Source: Leptospira gomenensis
Lineage (GTDB): Bacteria; Spirochaetota; Leptospiria; Leptospirales; Leptospiraceae
Length of the DNA: 64,000 bases
Direction of reading: 5' to 3'
Assembly (NCBI RefSeq): GCF_004770155.1
Contig: NZ_RQFA01000046.1
Location: 124,001-188,000 of the forward strand
Below the pieces are notes generated by a model. The model was not told the origin of the DNA, did not search any database, and was given only the letters and a program-made list of their open reading frames with translations. Made by a program: the position numbers and the translations under genes. Positions 61,137-64,000 of this stretch are shown here, piece after piece. The number at the start of each line of letters is the position of its first letter. Position 1 is the first letter of the stretch.

Positions 61137-62162
61137 TTATTGACGAACGCAAAAGAACGACGCCGGAGTGCTACACAATTGTGTTCCTGCGGCAAGAGCG
61201 GTGCTATTTACGGAGTTCGCGTTTCCGTAGGTTCCATTGCCGGAACCATAGGTCCAAGAGCCGAACGTAGCGATACAAGAGGTCCCGGAGGAAAGCCAAT
61301 CCGAGGCGATTCCCGTCCAAACCTTCGTTGAAGAACCGTCCATTGAGTTATCCATAGTCAAAGAAGAAAAATCGAACGCAGGAACGTTCGGATGTGTACG
61401 GAAGATCAAAGTCGTTCCATCCGCTCTGTAATAACGTGTGTCGGATCGAAGAACCCAATTCGTCGTAGAAGTACATCCGGGTGTGGAAAGCATGTTACAA
61501 TTGGAAACCAGAGTGGCCTGTCTCGTATAAACTACGGAGGACACGGTCGTACTTCCCGAAATCATCGCTTTGTATTCTTTGGGATCGCCGGGTAAAGAAG
61601 CCGGCTTCTCCGCTTCACAACCTTGATCGGCATTTTGAAATCCGTTAAAATTCCCCGTGTAAAAAGAACCCGTTACGAACGTGCACTTATCCGCTTCATT
61701 TACCGTAAATGTAAAACGGAACACTTCTCCATCGGAGGAACGAGTCGCCTTTAAGGTCATCGTATCCTCCAGACAATTATCGTCGATCGGTTGTAGAGTG
61801 ATCGTAGCAGTCGTGTTTGAGGAAGAAAACGTCGCGTTTGTAGGACTTACTCCCGGATTTCCCGGAGAGGGATTTTCCCAGGCAAAGGAAAACGTTTCGG
61901 ATCCGGAAGGTGCCGCCGTCAACGCAAACGTAACAGGAATCGAATCCCCTTCGTTCAACGTGGACGGAATCAAGGTCGCATCAAACGGCGCAGAAGCGGT
62001 ATTTAAAATTGACGGAACTACGTTCCAAAGCAAGCCGTTCCCCTTACTCGCATCCAGACTGATCCGTTCCGCACGATTGCAACCGTTCCCCAAACTCAAA
62101 AGTAATCCGGAAAGAACGGAGAAAGAGAAAATAGAGCGTATAAATACTTTCCGCAAATCCAT
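61137..62162 (-). CDS. DUF1554-domain lipoprotein A
   Basis: A 341-residue lipoprotein (lipobox LGNGC, Cys28). The N-terminal half contains a Calx-beta-like or Ig-like segment (STLNEGDSIPVTFALTAAPSG). The C-terminal half is DUF1554: FVTGSFYTGNFNGFQNADQG, CEAEKPASLPGDPKEYKAMI, and KVWTGIASDWLSSG. In Leptospira this domain occurs in Len (endostatin-like) outer-surface lipoproteins reported to bind host matrix and factor H; that role is not shown here. It follows the next lipoprotein gene on the same strand, and the two are paralogues. Confidence 0.9.
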   Translation of the reverse strand: MDLRKVFIRSIFSFSVLSGLLLSLGNGCNRAERISLDASKGNGLLWNVVPSILNTASAPFDATLIPSTLNEGDSIPVTFALTAAPSGSETFSFAWENPSPGNPGVSPTNATFSSSNTTATITLQPIDDNCLEDTMTLKATRSSDGEVFRFTFTVNEADKCTFVTGSFYTGNFNGFQNADQGCEAEKPASLPGDPKEYKAMISGSTTVSSVVYTRQATLVSNCNMLSTPGCTSTTNWVLRSDTRYYRADGTTLIFRTHPNVPAFDFSSLTMDNSMDGSSTKVWTGIASDWLSSGTSCIATFGSWTYGSGNGTYGNANSVNSTALAAGTQLCSTPASFFCVRQ

Positions 62163-62310
62163 AACTGATCAGAAAGTATTGTATCATAGATCCGAAAAGG
62201 TGAAATTTATAATTAAGGATTTTTTTTATATTCTTCGGTTGTTTTCGCTTTTTTGATTGGATTTGCGTTTCGGCCGGACCCGCGGGGCTTTTTGTTTTTA
62301 TCTCAAAGTT

Positions 62311-62337
62311 TTGCGGGAACTCCCTCGATTCCCGCGA
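62311..62337. repeat. Motif copy forming a larger hairpin
   Basis: TTGCGGGAACTCCCTCGATTCCCGCG: GCGGGAA pairs with TTCCCGC around CTCCCTCGA. It lies immediately downstream of lipoprotein gene B (minus strand) and might terminate its transcript. Confidence 0.55.
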
Positions 62338-62350
62338 TAAAAATTCAAAA

Positions 62351-63349
62351 TCACATACGAACACAAAGAATCCGATTCAATTCCTCACAGGCCTCGTAAT
62401 AGGATCCAATGGCGGAGCCGTTGACCTCCCCTGTTTCACCGAAATACCCGAAACCGCTGCTAGGAGCTCCTACAGTATAATCGGAACAAGTGAAGGCGGT
62501 AACCGGTTCGAAGTTGGAATTCAAACCGGTCCAAAAATCCAACGCGGACGTATCGCTCGTATGATTGAAACTTGAATTCAGAGGAAACGCAAAAATCCCG
62601 CTCCCTGCTCCGATCGAATTGCTCACCCCGGTCGCAATCCATTCCCCCTCCGGTGCGGAAGTCGAATAGGAAAAATAACGAACCCCGATCTTGATCGGCC
62701 AATCGTTTTCGGGGATTCCTCCCGTAGTCGTAGGATTTCTTACACCGCTGATCGCCAAAAGAGCCTTATATTCGGAAGGTTCTCCCGGCAAAGCGGGAGG
62801 TTTTTCGTTCCGGCAACGGAGATCGGCTCCGCTGATTCCCCCTAAATTCCCCGAAAACCCGGGTCCTTGCACATCGGGAAGAGCGTTACTCGCCAAAAAG
62901 ATACACCGATCGATCTCTTGAATTCGAAATTCCACATTAAAAATTTTCGAATCGGAAACCCTCCTTGCTTGGAGGGACATGGTGTCTTCCAGACAATCTT
63001 CGTCGATCGGTATCACGGATAAATTCGCCGTTCGATTCAAAATCGTATAACTGTGATTTGTCGGGGATAAGGACGAAGCGCCGGAATGATCCGACCAGGA
63101 GAACTCGTATTCTTCCGCAGAGGAACCTGGATTTTTGATGGTCAGCGAGATCGTCGCGGATTGCCCTTCCCACAAACTGTCGGGAAGCAGAGTCAAATCG
63201 AAAGGATTATCCTCCACATTTATAAAAACGGGTGCGAAGTTGAGAAACATCCCCGCCCCACCTTTCGAAGCATCCATTTCTATTTTTTCGGCTTTGCTGC
63301 AAAACAAAAGAAAGAAACACCACGCGAAGACATATGATCTGATTTTCAT
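62351..63349 (-). CDS. DUF1554-domain lipoprotein B
   Basis: A 332-residue lipoprotein (lipobox LLFC, Cys17). It has the same layout as lipoprotein A: ASKGG leader, an Ig/Calx-beta-like region (LLPDSLWEGQSATISLTIKN), the shared CLEDTMSLQARRVSDSKIF segment, then DUF1554 (GFSGNLGGISGADLRCRNEK, ALPGEPSEYKALLA). It differs enough to suggest an old duplication. Likely surface-exposed after lipidation. The two genes are separated by 188 bases holding a hairpin motif copy, so they may be separately transcribed. Confidence 0.9.
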   Translation of the reverse strand: MKIRSYVFAWCFFLLFCSKAEKIEMDASKGGAGMFLNFAPVFINVEDNPFDLTLLPDSLWEGQSATISLTIKNPGSSAEEYEFSWSDHSGASSLSPTNHSYTILNRTANLSVIPIDEDCLEDTMSLQARRVSDSKIFNVEFRIQEIDRCIFLASNALPDVQGPGFSGNLGGISGADLRCRNEKPPALPGEPSEYKALLAISGVRNPTTTGGIPENDWPIKIGVRYFSYSTSAPEGEWIATGVSNSIGAGSGIFAFPLNSSFNHTSDTSALDFWTGLNSNFEPVTAFTCSDYTVGAPSSGFGYFGETGEVNGSAIGSYYEACEELNRILCVRM

Positions 63350-63502
63350 TCGAGGAAAGGAACCTTTTTCTCCTTTCTGCGTTTCGGCTAACGTAGGTAA
63401 ATCGAATTTCGAAAAATCAAAGAAAGGGGAAAGGCGAATTTCGATTCTATATTAAAAAAAGAGAATCTGATTATAAGTCGGAGCGATCATCTGCGGCACG
63501 TT
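63350..63502. other. Intergenic spacer
   Basis: About 150 bases with no gene seen. The next gene lies on the minus strand beyond it. Confidence 0.3.
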
Positions 63503-63994
63503 TTACGCGGAGAGCCTGTTCTTTCCTTTTCCTTTGGTTTTGGAAATTTCTTTTCGAAAGTTCTCATACGGATCTTCTTCCGTAGATTCCGTTAAGGAGC
63601 CGGCTTTTTGATTCTTCCCGGAGTTTGACGATTCCGGCTTGGACGCAAACCAGGAATCGACGTATTTAAGAACTTTTGAAATCTTTTCGTTCAGGAAATC
63701 GTCCTCCTTGCTCCTATATTTGGTTTCTAAATTTTTCTTTTTCTCGGATAACACCTTATACAATTCACGGGCTCGGGAACGAAAGGTTTCATCGGCGGGA
63801 TACAAAACGATCGCGTCCGTCTTATCTCCGGACGAATCGGGAAGAAGTACGAACTTCTCCTTTTCTATGACTTGTTGAATCACCTCGGGAGTATAACCTT
63901 GAATTTCATACAAAACGTCCTTCAACACGGGAGGAATATTTTTTCCGAAATAATGTCGATTGAGAGCTTCCGAAAGTTTGGATTTTTGTTCCAA
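63503..63994 (-). CDS. Conserved-looking hypothetical protein, possibly truncated by the window edge
   Basis: At least 163 residues. The frame begins at a TTG 7 bases from the window edge and is open to the edge, so the true start may lie outside. PVLKDVLYEIQGYTPEVIQQVIEKEKFVLLPD and a long charged helix (SRARELYKVLSEKKKNLETKYRSKE) are visible, with a Lys/Ser/Glu-rich tail. It lacks signal or membrane segments, and no family is recognised. Confidence 0.7.
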   Translation of the reverse strand: MEQKSKLSEALNRHYFGKNIPPVLKDVLYEIQGYTPEVIQQVIEKEKFVLLPDSSGDKTDAIVLYPADETFRSRARELYKVLSEKKKNLETKYRSKEDDFLNEKISKVLKYVDSWFASKPESSNSGKNQKAGSLTESTEEDPYENFRKEISKTKGKGKNRLSA

Positions 63995-64000
63995 AATCCG

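Overview
The window looks like a chromosomal segment of Leptospira (Spirochaetes), probably from the pathogen-related clade. This is an inference. It rests on the lipoproteins with relaxed spirochaetal lipoboxes, two tandem DUF1554 lipoproteins (the Len-type family known from Leptospira), 7TMR-DISM/SpoIIE phosphatases, many short membrane or TPR proteins, and loose operons separated by intergenic DNA rich in short repeats. No rRNA, tRNA, CRISPR array or insertion sequence was seen.

Layout. 1-10.3 kb: a small membrane protein, a DegT-fold protein lacking the PLP lysine, an RND efflux pump, a PAS histidine kinase, a crotonase-fold protein, and a MarR-led operon (MarR, SRPBCC, DUF3052) preceded by a near-perfect palindrome. 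10.3-17.5 kb: a sulfatase-fold lipoprotein, an alpha/beta hydrolase, a pair of MaoC-like hydratase genes, a DUF4349 lipoprotein, a methyltransferase, and a thioesterase-like gene divergent from a second MarR regulator. 17.6-19.4 kb: an AT-rich island of two gene cassettes (one unknown protein, one RelE/RHH toxin-antitoxin pair). Each cassette is followed on its coding strand by an integron attC-like site; no integrase is present. 19.5-26.4 kb: a 7TM SpoIIE phosphatase, a patatin-TPR-DUF2062 operon, a PanE-like reductase and a secreted lipase.

26.9-30.7 kb: a three-gene nucleotide/RNA salvage operon (beta-CASP nuclease, AMP-phosphorylase-like enzyme, PRPP-synthetase-like enzyme). 30.7-38.8 kb: a second 7TM SpoIIE phosphatase with TPRs, an OmpA-like protein, CutA, a second patatin, a GNAT acetyltransferase, dihydroorotase and a membrane protein. 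38.9-44.3 kb: homoserine dehydrogenase, a STAS protein, HflX with an unusual N-terminal domain and a HEAT-repeat protein. 44.3-49.8 kb: a tightly overlapping operon (acyl-CoA dehydrogenase, trpE, trpG, ABC exporter, response regulator) in which trpE seems to start at CTG. 49.8-57.7 kb: thiolase, an ADC-like protein, TetR, rhodanese and ABC-F genes, set in repeat-rich DNA that includes a 48-bp tandem array. 57.7-64 kb: DoxX, a FecR-domain protein with its ECF sigma factor, an envelope protein, two DUF1554 lipoproteins and a hypothetical gene.

The most noteworthy items are the attC-like cassette island, and a family of tiny hairpins (arms GCGGG/CCCGC or GTGGG/CTCAC around AACT) that is scattered through the intergenic DNA and amplified as a 7-copy array near 50.2-50.5 kb.
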